NCBI RefSeq assembly: GCF_039523435.1
Contig: NZ_BAAAFH010000001.1
Coordinates: 4,772-68,771, forward strand
DNA length: 64,000 nt
Direction: 5' to 3'
Origin: Wandonia haliotis
GTDB taxonomy: Bacteria; Bacteroidota; Bacteroidia; Flavobacteriales_D; Crocinitomicaceae
This document shows, one piece after another, positions 8,661-15,567 of the stretch (position 1 is the first letter of the stretch; each line of letters begins with the position of its first letter). Below the pieces are notes generated by a model that saw nothing but the letters and a program-made list of their open reading frames with translations, did no database searches and was not told the DNA's origin. A program made the translations under genes and the position numbers.

Positions 8661-10385
8661 TTACAATTCTTCACGTTCAAGCCACTCCAATTCCCCCGGT
8701 AGTTCCATCGAGCAAAACTCCAGGTGAATCACACGTCTTCGTTTTTGATTTTGCGCTTTGGAAGAAGCGTGTAATAAAAGTGGTTTCATCAACTGAACAC
8801 CTCCCTCCTGCACTTCTATAGTAACAGGAGTAGCACTGGAAATAATAGCTTCTTTTTCTCCATCCGAATAACGCTGACTGTGAGAACCGGGTATAACCTT
8901 TAATGCACCATTTTTGACCGTAGCCTGATCCAGATGCACACGAATACTAAACGTACATTTCAGAATTTCCTCGGGCGGGCATACACTCGTAATTCCATTT
9001 CTGTTGGTCCAGGAAGAAAAACCGTCCGTCTCTATCCGTTTGTTTACATTGACCGGAACATCCTGATGCCAGGTAACATACCAATTATCCGTATCAGGCT
9101 TATCAAAATAGATGGCTTTCGTCAGAAAAGCATTCTCATCCACAACCTGTACAATTTTTCTCAGGTTCCTATTCAATACAATTTTTTTCAGTTCGGGAAT
9201 ATCTTTCAATAACGTCCGCTTTCCAAAAGTCGGCTCATCGTGTTTATCAAAGTAAATATAAATCTTCTTCCCTATTTCCCGAATTTCCTTCCGCGTATAT
9301 ATATCGTTCAAAACAACATATCCATTCCGCTCCAGTTTCCTTGAAGCGGCTACCAAGTTCGGTTGGTGTAAATGTGTTCTGTATTGATCCAGCGCATTTT
9401 GTAGCTGATCCTGTATCCTCCTCCGGAGTGAACTGGGTTGTAGCACCTGAACCGTATCACCAAATCCCAAAATCAATCGTTCCAATTCAAAGTTATGGTG
9501 TACAAAAAGTTCCAGAATGATTCCATCATCCGGCAACTGCTCCAGTACGCGTTGCGAATGGTGCAACGGCTTGGTTACGAGATATGGAGCATTTGAAGCA
9601 TCTACTTTCAAAATCACCCGGTCAACATATTTCTCGTCCATTACTGTTACACCTATCGTATTTTTATAATACGCATCTCCATCAAAAGGCTCTTCTAAAG
9701 CCTCCTTTTTCAGATCATACTCAACAGACACTATTCTATCCAGAGCAAGGGTTATAATACTCCCATTGCGTTTGTTTTTTCCCACAAGAAACCACCTGTT
9801 GTTATATTCTTTCAAAATAAACGGATAGAAAGTCATTTCCGAACTCTCTTTAGCTGAAAAAGATTTGTAGCGAATCTTCAAAACCAACTTTTTCACAATA
9901 GCCTGGTACAGCGCGTCCAGATGTTCCAGTCCTTTCAATCGCTCATTTTTGTCTAAATGAATGACTGCCGGTTGATGTGTTTTCTCTGTATAAATCCGAT
10001 CTTCCAGTTTTTGGATAATGTCCCCCAACTCCGAAAACAAAGAAAAATCTCTGAATTGCTTCAACATTTCCACCGATTCCGTAAGTACCTGCATATCTCC
10101 CTCATTCAAAGGAATATCTGTCATTCTGTAATCCGGGTCATCGTATTTATAATATTTCTTATCGTAAACCACAATAGGCGCATTATACCCTAGCTTATCA
10201 CTCCTCATCAATTGAATATCCAATTGAACCGTCCGTTTACTCACATTAACATCCCTGCCTTCGTATTCGTACAAAGCATCAGAACAAGCCTCAATAAGAT
10301 CTTCTAATGTCCACTTATGGTACTGATTTTGCAGACATTTATCAATTGTTTTGTAACGTATCAGTGCATTTTTATTCTGAGCCAT
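8661..10385 (-). CDS. WYL-domain regulator fused to a PhyH-type Fe(II)/2-oxoglutarate dioxygenase
   Basis: A 574-residue two-part protein. Residues 1-90 look like the winged helix of WYL regulators, and residues 150-335 form the WYL and C-terminal WCX-like domains (motif FYPFILKEYNNRWFLVG near 186-202). Residues 345-574 form a phytanoyl-CoA dioxygenase-like double-stranded beta-helix with the iron triad His440-x-Asp442 (WHQD) and His539 (LLHASS), plus arginines at 549-551 for the 2-oxoglutarate carboxylate. WYL domains generally sense a ligand or nucleic acid and control transcription. A fused dioxygenase could make or destroy the ligand, or modify a target; that is inference. It is divergent from the rtcB/prfH locus and a palindrome overlaps its promoter, so autoregulation and control of the repair genes are likely. 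Confidence 0.85.
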   Translation of the reverse strand: MAQNKNALIRYKTIDKCLQNQYHKWTLEDLIEACSDALYEYEGRDVNVSKRTVQLDIQLMRSDKLGYNAPIVVYDKKYYKYDDPDYRMTDIPLNEGDMQVLTESVEMLKQFRDFSLFSELGDIIQKLEDRIYTEKTHQPAVIHLDKNERLKGLEHLDALYQAIVKKLVLKIRYKSFSAKESSEMTFYPFILKEYNNRWFLVGKNKRNGSIITLALDRIVSVEYDLKKEALEEPFDGDAYYKNTIGVTVMDEKYVDRVILKVDASNAPYLVTKPLHHSQRVLEQLPDDGIILELFVHHNFELERLILGFGDTVQVLQPSSLRRRIQDQLQNALDQYRTHLHQPNLVAASRKLERNGYVVLNDIYTRKEIREIGKKIYIYFDKHDEPTFGKRTLLKDIPELKKIVLNRNLRKIVQVVDENAFLTKAIYFDKPDTDNWYVTWHQDVPVNVNKRIETDGFSSWTNRNGITSVCPPEEILKCTFSIRVHLDQATVKNGALKVIPGSHSQRYSDGEKEAIISSATPVTIEVQEGGVQLMKPLLLHASSKAQNQKRRRVIHLEFCSMELPGELEWLEREEL

Positions 10386-10407
10386 AATCTGTAGTATCGT
10401 TCTAAAA

Positions 10408-10430
10408 TGACTATTCGATAGTCAAAGTTA
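10408..10430 (-). promoter_or_regulatory. Promoter and palindromic operator of the WYL-PhyH gene
   Basis: On the minus strand TAACTTTG (10430 to 10423) matches the -7 consensus TAnnTTTG, 38 bp before the start codon. It overlaps a perfect 7-bp inverted repeat, TGACTAT-TCG-ATAGTCA (10408-10424), which would cover the transcription start. That is the usual place for a repressor site, so autoregulation by the WYL protein is a reasonable inference. Confidence 0.5.
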
Positions 10431-10463
10431 ACAGCTTATTTCATTAAAAATAATGTCTCTCCT

Positions 10464-10494
10464 TTTGGAGAAAACAAATTTTACTCTACATTTG
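10464..10494 (+). promoter_or_regulatory. Predicted promoter of the short leader/sRNA unit
   Basis: A TTTG-like -33 element (TTTTGG, around 10463-10468) and TACATTTG at 10487-10494, a full match to TAnnTTTG, are separated by about 19-20 bp, the normal spacing for the Bacteroidota housekeeping sigma factor. Transcription would start near 10501. Confidence 0.5.
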
Positions 10495-10546
10495 CAACCG
10501 ATTTAAGTTTGAAGTTTACTATTAACAAATAAAAAACCAAAGCGAA

Positions 10547-10621
10547 ATGTTCAGTTTAATTAACATATTCTCCAGCGAGCCAGGTCAGGGACGTGTGCTT
10601 TGCGTGCTTTGGAATTCATAG
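10547..10621 (+). CDS. Possible 24-residue small or leader peptide
   Basis: ATG at 10547, TAG at 10619-10621, inside the promoter-terminator unit. The peptide has a hydrophobic start (MFSLINIF) and ends VLCVLWNS. No family is recognised. Its start codon lies just inside the CCAAAGC/GCTTTGG pairing, so translation could be structure-controlled. It could equally be a chance reading frame in an sRNA. Confidence 0.3.
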   Translation: MFSLINIFSSEPGQGRVLCVLWNS

Positions 10622-10640
10622 ATTAAAATATTCTGTTATG

Positions 10641-10672
10641 AAAGTCCGAAGCAATAGTTTCGGACTTTTTTT
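10641..10672 (+). terminator. Intrinsic terminator of the leader unit
   Basis: AAAGTCCGAA (10641-10650) pairs with TTCGGACTTT (10659-10668) around an 8-base loop, and the T-run continues to 10673. A strong Rho-independent terminator on the plus strand, nearly 200 bp before rtcB. Confidence 0.8.
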
Positions 10673-10764
10673 TATCTCCATTTTACGGGTTGTAAGTTCG
10701 AAACATTGAATCCATCAATTTGTGTTACGTATTTACTTTAAAAAAATGTAAGTCAAAATTTTTG

Positions 10765-10784
10765 ACAGTAGGTTAAGCTACTGT
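10765..10784. promoter_or_regulatory. Inverted repeat (candidate operator) upstream of rtcB
   Basis: ACAGTAG-GTTAAG-CTACTGT is a perfect 7-bp inverted repeat with a 6-bp spacer, 81 bp before the rtcB start. It follows directly after TTTTTG, a possible -33 element, so a bound protein would block or assist the polymerase. No perfect TAnnTTTG is seen at the expected distance (TACTCTAT instead), which suggests a regulated promoter. The WYL protein is the obvious candidate ligand; its own promoter palindrome is different in sequence. Confidence 0.4.
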
Positions 10785-10865
10785 ACTCTATTATTTTTTG
10801 AATATGAGATCTAACTCTGTAGAGGATTTTTCTCATCATTCACAGTATTTATTATTTCAGATAAA

Positions 10866-12266
10866 ATGGGAAAGAAAATTAAAGGGAAAGATCTGGTTAA
10901 TCTGGGTTTTCCACAAAACAATACAATCAATATCGCTTTGGGACAAATCAGCAGGTACCGTAAAAAGTGTGACAAACAAAAATTGCTGAATGAACTTAGT
11001 GATGTCATTGCCAATCAGGACTCTTATAAAGACGACCCTGTATGGGGAAAAATTATTGAAGCAATGACGGATCCGGTAGAACTCGAAATGCACACCTTAC
11101 AATCACATCGTGTTCCTTTCGAAATATTCGGAGAAAATGAAATTGGCGATCTGGCAAAACATCAGTTTTATGGTTCGTTGAAACTTCCGATAGCGGTACG
11201 GGGTGCACTCATGCCTGATGCTCATGGTGGTTACGGACTACCAATAGGTGGAGTACTTGCAACAAAAAACGCAGTAATTCCTTATGGTGTAGGTGTTGAC
11301 ATCGGCTGTAGAATGGCGATGTCAGTGTTCCCCCTCCCTGCCAGTCATTTCAAAGGTCGAACGGATCAAATGAAAAAGATACTCTCCGAACATACTAAAT
11401 TCGGTATGTACGAAACTCATAGGGTAAAACATGATCACCCCATATTTGAGAGAAGTGAGTTTCGCGAAATTCCGTTGTTGAAGCAGCTTTTCAAAAAAGC
11501 TTACCAACAGTTAGGAACATCAGGAGGAGGAAATCATTTCGTTGAATTCGGAGTAGTGACTATGCGGGAAGATCTCTATCTAGATGGTAAGCTTCAGCTT
11601 CCTCAGGGAGAATATCTGGCTTTGCTGTCGCATAGTGGTTCCAGAGGGTTGGGAGCCAATATCGCCCAGCATTATACGCATCTGGCAAAAAAGCAATGTC
11701 ACTTGCCTAAACAGGTACAGCACCTTGCCTGGTTAGATATGGATAAACACGATGGAATGGAGTACTGGATTGCGATGAATCTGGCCGGTGAGTATGCCAA
11801 GGCGTGTCATGATAATATCCATTCCAGAATAGCCAAAGAGCTCGGAACTCAAATCACTGTAACCATTGAAAACCATCATAATTTTGCATGGAAAGAAAAA
11901 GTTAACGGGGAAGAGTGTATCGTTCACAGAAAAGGTGCTACACCTGCCGGAAAAGGAGTTCTCGGAATTATTCCCGGATCAATGACTGCTCCCGGATATA
12001 TTGTAAGAGGCCTGGGAAATGAAAATAGTTTGAATTCAGCTTCTCACGGTGCCGGACGTATGTTCTCCAGAAGTCAGTGTAAATCCAAATTCACGAAGAG
12101 TGAGATCCAAAAACTACTCCAAACCAATGGAATAGAGTTAATCGGAGGGAATGTAGATGAAGCACCGATGGCGTATAAAGATATTCATACAGTCATGAAC
12201 AACCAACAGGAATTGGTAGAAGTGATTGGTGAATTTCAACCAAAAATCGTTCGTATGGACAAATAA
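10866..12266 (+). CDS. rtcB: RNA-splicing ligase RtcB
   Basis: A 466-residue RtcB ligase. RtcB joins RNA 2',3'-cyclic phosphate (or 3'-phosphate) and 5'-OH ends using GTP and Mn2+, with a guanylylated histidine intermediate. The metal and guanylate ligands are all in place: Asp145 and Cys148 in GVDIGCRM, His224 in GGGNHF, His256 in SHSGSRG, His337/338 in ENHHNF, and the likely guanylylated His394 in SASHGAGR. MPDAHGGYG (116-124) and HRKGATPAG (354-362) are also typical. It is followed after 10 bp by prfH, a pairing reported in E. coli to rescue and repair ribosomes cut in the decoding centre. It should therefore be active, with rRNA or tRNA as likely substrates. Confidence 0.96.
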   Translation: MGKKIKGKDLVNLGFPQNNTINIALGQISRYRKKCDKQKLLNELSDVIANQDSYKDDPVWGKIIEAMTDPVELEMHTLQSHRVPFEIFGENEIGDLAKHQFYGSLKLPIAVRGALMPDAHGGYGLPIGGVLATKNAVIPYGVGVDIGCRMAMSVFPLPASHFKGRTDQMKKILSEHTKFGMYETHRVKHDHPIFERSEFREIPLLKQLFKKAYQQLGTSGGGNHFVEFGVVTMREDLYLDGKLQLPQGEYLALLSHSGSRGLGANIAQHYTHLAKKQCHLPKQVQHLAWLDMDKHDGMEYWIAMNLAGEYAKACHDNIHSRIAKELGTQITVTIENHHNFAWKEKVNGEECIVHRKGATPAGKGVLGIIPGSMTAPGYIVRGLGNENSLNSASHGAGRMFSRSQCKSKFTKSEIQKLLQTNGIELIGGNVDEAPMAYKDIHTVMNNQQELVEVIGEFQPKIVRMDK

Positions 12267-12276
12267 CAAAAACAAA

Positions 12277-12990
12277 ATGGACACACAAATTATAACCCTA
12301 TCATCAGGAAGAGGCCCGGCAGAGTGCTGCTGGGTCGTTTCCCAGGTTCTGAAGCAAATACTGATCGAAATCAGGAGTATGGGCTATACCTATCACATTA
12401 TTGACGAACAACAAGGAGACCTACCGGGGACGTATCACTCAGTAAGCCTGTCTGTTGCCGGAAATGAATTGATTCATTTGCAGAAATCATGGGAAGGAAC
12501 AATCCAGTGGACCGGAACCTCTATGTACCGCAAACATCATAAACGAAAAAACTGGTTTGTAGCCGTACAATTCAGAAAAAATACTGATTTGTTAAGTATT
12601 GATTTGAATCAGTTAAAATTTCAAACCATGCGAAGCGGAGGAAAAGGCGGTCAACATGTTAATAAAGTCAGTACCGCCGTTCGTGTTACCCACACTCCTA
12701 CCGGAATCAGTGTTACCAGTAGCACGCATCGTTCCCAGTTACAAAATAAAAAACTGGCATTGCAAAAGCTGCAATTAAAATTGGAGGAGCAGCAACTGGA
12801 AGAAGCGGGGAAACAAGCTAGTAGGAACTGGCAGGAGAAAATTGAAATTGAAAGAGGAAATCCCATCAGAGTGTTTAGTAGCCTACAATTCAAGGATTCG
12901 GCAAATAAAAACAATAAACAGTTTGGCTCCCGAAGACAGCTACTAAAACAGGATTTACGAACAAGATTAAACGAAACCAAAGATGAATAA
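12277..12990 (+). CDS. prfH: Peptide chain release factor homolog PrfH
   Basis: A 237-residue class I release factor homolog. The ATG at 12277 is chosen because the frame-open ATG at 12226 lies inside rtcB. The GGQ catalytic motif is at residues 124-126 in RSGGKGGQHVNKVSTAVR, followed by a basic, glutamine-rich helix and KIEIERGNPIRVF. The protein is shorter than RF1/RF2 and lacks their stop-codon recognition tripeptide region, which is what defines PrfH. It should hydrolyse peptidyl-tRNA on ribosomes with a damaged decoding centre so that RtcB can act. It starts 10 bp after rtcB, and its end overlaps the TPR gene by 8 bp, so an operon is near certain. Confidence 0.93.
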   Translation: MDTQIITLSSGRGPAECCWVVSQVLKQILIEIRSMGYTYHIIDEQQGDLPGTYHSVSLSVAGNELIHLQKSWEGTIQWTGTSMYRKHHKRKNWFVAVQFRKNTDLLSIDLNQLKFQTMRSGGKGGQHVNKVSTAVRVTHTPTGISVTSSTHRSQLQNKKLALQKLQLKLEEQQLEEAGKQASRNWQEKIEIERGNPIRVFSSLQFKDSANKNNKQFGSRRQLLKQDLRTRLNETKDE

Positions 12991-13504
12991 ATACCTTTTG
13001 GAGGCACTGGATGCTTACCCTTTTGATCTGGCGCAAGCTTTTGAAGCAATGGAATACGCCTTGAGTAGTGATAATCAATGTCCCCATACACTTTGTCTGT
13101 ACGGAAGAATGTATGCAGAACAGCTACAGGACTACCCCAAAGCTATCAGTTATTTTGAAGAAGCACTTCAAAGTAATCTCTATGCCATTCAGGTCTATCC
13201 GTATTATATTAATGCGCTATTAAACTATGAAGAATTTGAAGCTGCAAAAAAATTAATTGACTTTGCCTTAGATGTAAAAGGTGCAGATAAAGGGGGACTT
13301 CTTCTTCTCAAAGCTTTGTATTTTGAGTATAAAAAGGAGTACAACGAAGCCCTCAACACACTAAAAGAATCAGAATCATTTAGTTTTAATCAAGACTTCA
13401 AAAACTCGTTAAAAGAAGCTAAGACCAGGATTGAAGAGAAAAAATCACCTCAAAAAGAAGTGAACAAAACGAAAAAAAAGAAGGTTACGAAAAAGAAATC
13501 ATAA
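12983..13504 (+). CDS. TPR protein with lysine-rich tail
   Basis: A 173-residue protein with about three tetratricopeptide repeats (for example CLYGRMYAEQLQDYPKAISYFEEAL and LLKALYFEYKKEYNEALNTLKES) and a very basic C-terminal tail from about residue 152 (many lysines). The start overlaps the prfH stop by 8 bp, so translation is coupled. TPRs mediate protein contacts, and the lysine tail could bind RNA or ribosomes. A role as adaptor for the ligase or for the damaged particle is inference from operon position. No enzymatic motif is present. Confidence 0.85.
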   Translation: MNKYLLEALDAYPFDLAQAFEAMEYALSSDNQCPHTLCLYGRMYAEQLQDYPKAISYFEEALQSNLYAIQVYPYYINALLNYEEFEAAKKLIDFALDVKGADKGGLLLLKALYFEYKKEYNEALNTLKESESFSFNQDFKNSLKEAKTRIEEKKSPQKEVNKTKKKKVTKKKS

Positions 13505-13584
13505 TTCTTTTTGGTTCTACGCAAAATAATTGCGCACATCCAGTTAACCTTTGTCCTGTTCTTATATTCAACGATTCATAAATC

Positions 13585-13610
13585 CTCCGTCGGCAATAGG
13601 GCTGGCGGAG
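13585..13610 (+). other. RNA hairpin before the second rtcB
   Basis: CTCCGTCGGC (13585-13594) pairs with GCTGGCGGAG (13601-13610), ten pairs including two wobbles, loop AATAGG. It ends 15 bases before the ATG of the second rtcB in a 121-bp gap, and is GC-rich against an AT-rich background. It may adjust translation or mark an RNA processing site; there is no T-run, so it is not a terminator. Confidence 0.5.
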
Positions 13611-13625
13611 TAAAAAAGAAAAAAA

Positions 13626-14996
13626 ATGAAAACAGACGGAAATACATTAATCGAATTAGGGTATCAACCAGGAAAATGGTTTGGAGAAGCATTGGATTAT
13701 ATCAACACACATAAACTGGAGGGAGAAAAACTACTTCATTATCTGGATCAGTTTAAATTACCTGAACCGCTGGCTTTGAAAAAACAAGCAACAGCATTCT
13801 CTGTTAATATCCGTGCTGAACATGAATCAGAGATCGAAAACGTTTCTCAGGTGATCTCTACTATGAATGAATTAATGAAAACTCCGACACTTGTAGGTGG
13901 GACGATTATGCCGGATGCCTGCCCTACCGGAGCAATCGGACAAATCCCAGTAGGAGGCGTTGCTGTCGCAAAAAATGCGATTCATCCGGGAATGCACAGT
14001 GCAGACATTTGTTGTTCGGTTATGTTGACAGATTATGGAAAAACAGATCCTAAACACATTCTTGATATAGCACACACCTCCACTCACTTTGGTCCCGGAG
14101 GTAGATTAAGAGGAAAACAATTTCCACTTCCTACTGTATTAAAAGAGCAGTTTATGTCAAACCCATTTCTACAATCCGATCGAATGCTATCATTAGCTCA
14201 AGAACATATGGGAACACAGGGTGATGGAAACCACTTTCTGTATGTTGGTCGTTTAAAGTCTACCGGAAATACGGTTGTTGTGACGCATCATGGTTCACGT
14301 GCTCCCGGAGCGTTGCTCTATAATCAGGGGATGAAAATAGCTGAGAAGTTCAGACAGGACTTGTCTCCTGAAACACTAAAGCAAAATGCGTGGATTCCGT
14401 TTGATACCGAAGAAGGTAAAAACTATTGGGAGGCCTTACAGATCATTCGTGAATGGACCAAACAGAATCATACAACCATCCATGAGTTGGTTACCACCGG
14501 AGCGGGGGCCTCTGTTACTAATAGATTTTGGAATGAACACAACTTTGTATTCAAAGACGAAGATCTGTTTTATCATGCGAAAGGAGCAACACCGTTGGAT
14601 ACCAAATTTATGAATGACGTTACAGGTCCACGATTAATTCCACTAAATATGTCTGAACCTGTATTGATTGTTGATGGAGAAACAACGGGGAATAATCTCG
14701 GTTTTGCGCCACATGGAGCAGGGAGAAACATCAGTAGGACACAGCACCGGAAAAACAAAGCTCATAAAACAAACGAAGAAGTATTTTATGAGGAAACAGA
14801 AGGTTTAGATGTTCGTTTTTTCTCCAATGAGATTGACGTTACCGAACTTCCGAGTGCATATAAAAATGCCGAAAACGTTAGAAACCAAATGAAGGAGTTT
14901 GGTCTTGGAAATGTGATTGATGAAGTAGAACCGTATGGGTGTATTATGGCAGGTGACTGGCAAAAAAATGCTCCTTGGAAAAAACGAAAGAAGTGA
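13626..14996 (+). CDS. Divergent RtcB-family RNA ligase
   Basis: A 456-residue RtcB homolog, clearly different from the first copy. The core ligands are kept: Asp127 and Cys130 in HSADICCSVM, His203 in GDGNHF, His221 in THHGSRA, His305 in NEHNF, and His363 in APHGAGR as the guanylylated residue. HAKGATPL (317-324) matches the GTP-site loop. The usual MPDAHGG is replaced by MPDACPTG, so the histidine after PDA is a cysteine, and the C-terminus has a longer tail ending in basic KKRKK. It should be an active ligase with another substrate preference, perhaps the tRNA-like RNA directly downstream or tRNA. It is probably in the same transcript as prfH, though a 121-bp hairpin-bearing gap separates them. 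Confidence 0.9.
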   Translation: MKTDGNTLIELGYQPGKWFGEALDYINTHKLEGEKLLHYLDQFKLPEPLALKKQATAFSVNIRAEHESEIENVSQVISTMNELMKTPTLVGGTIMPDACPTGAIGQIPVGGVAVAKNAIHPGMHSADICCSVMLTDYGKTDPKHILDIAHTSTHFGPGGRLRGKQFPLPTVLKEQFMSNPFLQSDRMLSLAQEHMGTQGDGNHFLYVGRLKSTGNTVVVTHHGSRAPGALLYNQGMKIAEKFRQDLSPETLKQNAWIPFDTEEGKNYWEALQIIREWTKQNHTTIHELVTTGAGASVTNRFWNEHNFVFKDEDLFYHAKGATPLDTKFMNDVTGPRLIPLNMSEPVLIVDGETTGNNLGFAPHGAGRNISRTQHRKNKAHKTNEEVFYEETEGLDVRFFSNEIDVTELPSAYKNAENVRNQMKEFGLGNVIDEVEPYGCIMAGDWQKNAPWKKRKK

Positions 14997-15177
14997 ACAC
15001 TTCACACGACAATAAAACAATCGTTCTTTAAAATATTGTGTCACAACACAAAAGAAGTTGAATAGGTTACCGTATAAGTCCCCGATTCTGGTTTCTGAAT
15101 AACCAAATAGTCTGATTCAGCATTGCTGCTTCAGGTGCTACTTACACTTTAACCATCAACACCTATAGCTATATGTT

Positions 15178-15228
15178 GAAGGTTCGAGTCCTTCCTGACC
15201 AAAAGGTTAGTATCTCAATTGGTAGAGA
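15178..15228 (+). ncRNA. tRNA-like module 1 (permuted: T-arm, acceptor, D-arm)
   Basis: T-arm GAAGG-TTCGAGT-CCTTC at 15178-15194, then CTGACC (15195-15200), AAAA, GGTTAG (15205-15210), TA, and a D-arm TCTC-AATTGGTA-GAGA at 15213-15228. CTGACC and GGTTAG pair across the AAAA loop (six pairs, one wobble), so the acceptor stem is closed at its tip and the 3' half of a tRNA precedes the 5' half. The next 15 bases contain TTGAATT but form no proper anticodon stem. Confidence 0.65.
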
Positions 15229-15243
15229 AATAGCTTGAATTGT

Positions 15244-15310
15244 GTGGGTTCGAGCCCCACTCTGCAAAAGCGGATAGCTCAATTGGTAGAGCGCTGAATA
15301 GTGGATTCAG
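15244..15310 (+). ncRNA. tRNA-like module 2 (permuted, with His-like anticodon arm)
   Basis: T-arm GTGGG-TTCGAGC-CCCAC at 15244-15260, TCTGC (15261-15265), AAAA, GCGGA (15270-15274), TA, D-arm GCTC-AATTGGTA-GAGC at 15277-15292, then an anticodon-like arm CTGAA-TAGTGGA-TTCAG at 15294-15310. TCTGC and GCGGA pair across AAAA (one wobble). The 7-base loop would place GTG (His) at the anticodon, but position 33 is A instead of the near-universal U, so it is not a normal decoding tRNA. No T-arm follows. Confidence 0.7.
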
Positions 15311-15567
15311 TTTTCAAAAGAAGTTGATTACTTCTAAAAATAATCACACGGGATGTTGTGACTTTTCAGTTTGTTCCTTTTTAGGACATGCAATCTGAAA
15401 ATCGCCGGTTAAACAGGATATCGCCTTAATAAAATTTCACCAATCTAATTTCATTTTTATTTGAGATAAGTAGCGTAAAATTGAATCAAGGCTTAATGTA
15501 CGATCCGCAATTGACAGGTGAAAAGTTCACAACATCTCTTGTTTGATAAACAATAAAAAAAGATAAC

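Larger units (their letters stand above)
10501..10672 (+). ncRNA. Candidate small RNA or attenuated leader upstream of rtcB
   Basis: A predicted promoter and an intrinsic terminator enclose about 170 bases between the WYL gene and rtcB. Inside, CCAAAGC (10537-10543) pairs perfectly with GCTTTGG (10606-10612), enclosing the start of a 24-codon reading frame. The unit could be an independent sRNA, a small-protein mRNA or an attenuator leader that sometimes reads through into rtcB. Nothing in the peptide (no run of one amino acid) points to classic amino-acid attenuation. Confidence 0.4.
15049..15327 (+). repeat. 13-bp direct repeats flanking the tRNA-like modules
   Basis: CAAAAGAAGTTGA occurs at 15049-15061 and at 15315-15327, just outside the tRNA-like modules. 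The second copy is part of a small hairpin (AGAAGT with ACTTCT, 15319-15335). The repeats may be RNA processing signals or remnants of a duplication. Confidence 0.6.
15036..15401 (+). ncRNA. Structured RNA region with tRNA-like modules (Y-RNA-like candidate)
   Basis: This fills most of the 571-bp gap between the second rtcB and the slipin gene and has no credible coding frame. GTCACAACA (15040-15048) is complementary to TGTTGTGAC (15354-15362), which would close a large domain, though the first strand can also form a local hairpin (TTGTGT with ACACAA). Inside are two tandem tRNA-like modules with T-arms and D-arms in reversed order. After the closing stem, TTTTCAG (15363-15369) pairs with CTGAAAA (15395-15401). 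In Salmonella, Y RNAs with a tRNA-like domain lie inside the rsr-yrlBA-rtcBA repair operon; this region has the same position and general plan, although no Ro/TROVE gene is in the window. Exact RNA ends are unknown. Confidence 0.65.

Noticed and set aside
10637..10710. A second small frame (MKVRSNSFGLF...) after the 24-codon frame
   Set aside because: It runs straight through the terminator hairpin and its T-run, so it is most likely chance.
10798..10989. A 63-codon plus-strand frame before rtcB
   Set aside because: It overlaps the rtcB start in another frame and has no recognisable features.
12226..12276. An earlier start of prfH
   Set aside because: It would lie inside the end of rtcB and add 17 residues not resembling the PrfH N-terminus; the ATG at 12277 gives the normal start.
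13511..13714. A 67-codon frame between the TPR gene and the second rtcB
   Set aside because: It covers the hairpin at 13585-13610 and reads into rtcB in the wrong frame; no family resemblance.
15205..15265. A normal linear tRNA gene made from the D-arm and the following T-arm
   Set aside because: GGTTAG and TCTGC do not pair, and there is no room for an anticodon arm. The permuted reading pairs in both modules, so it is preferred.
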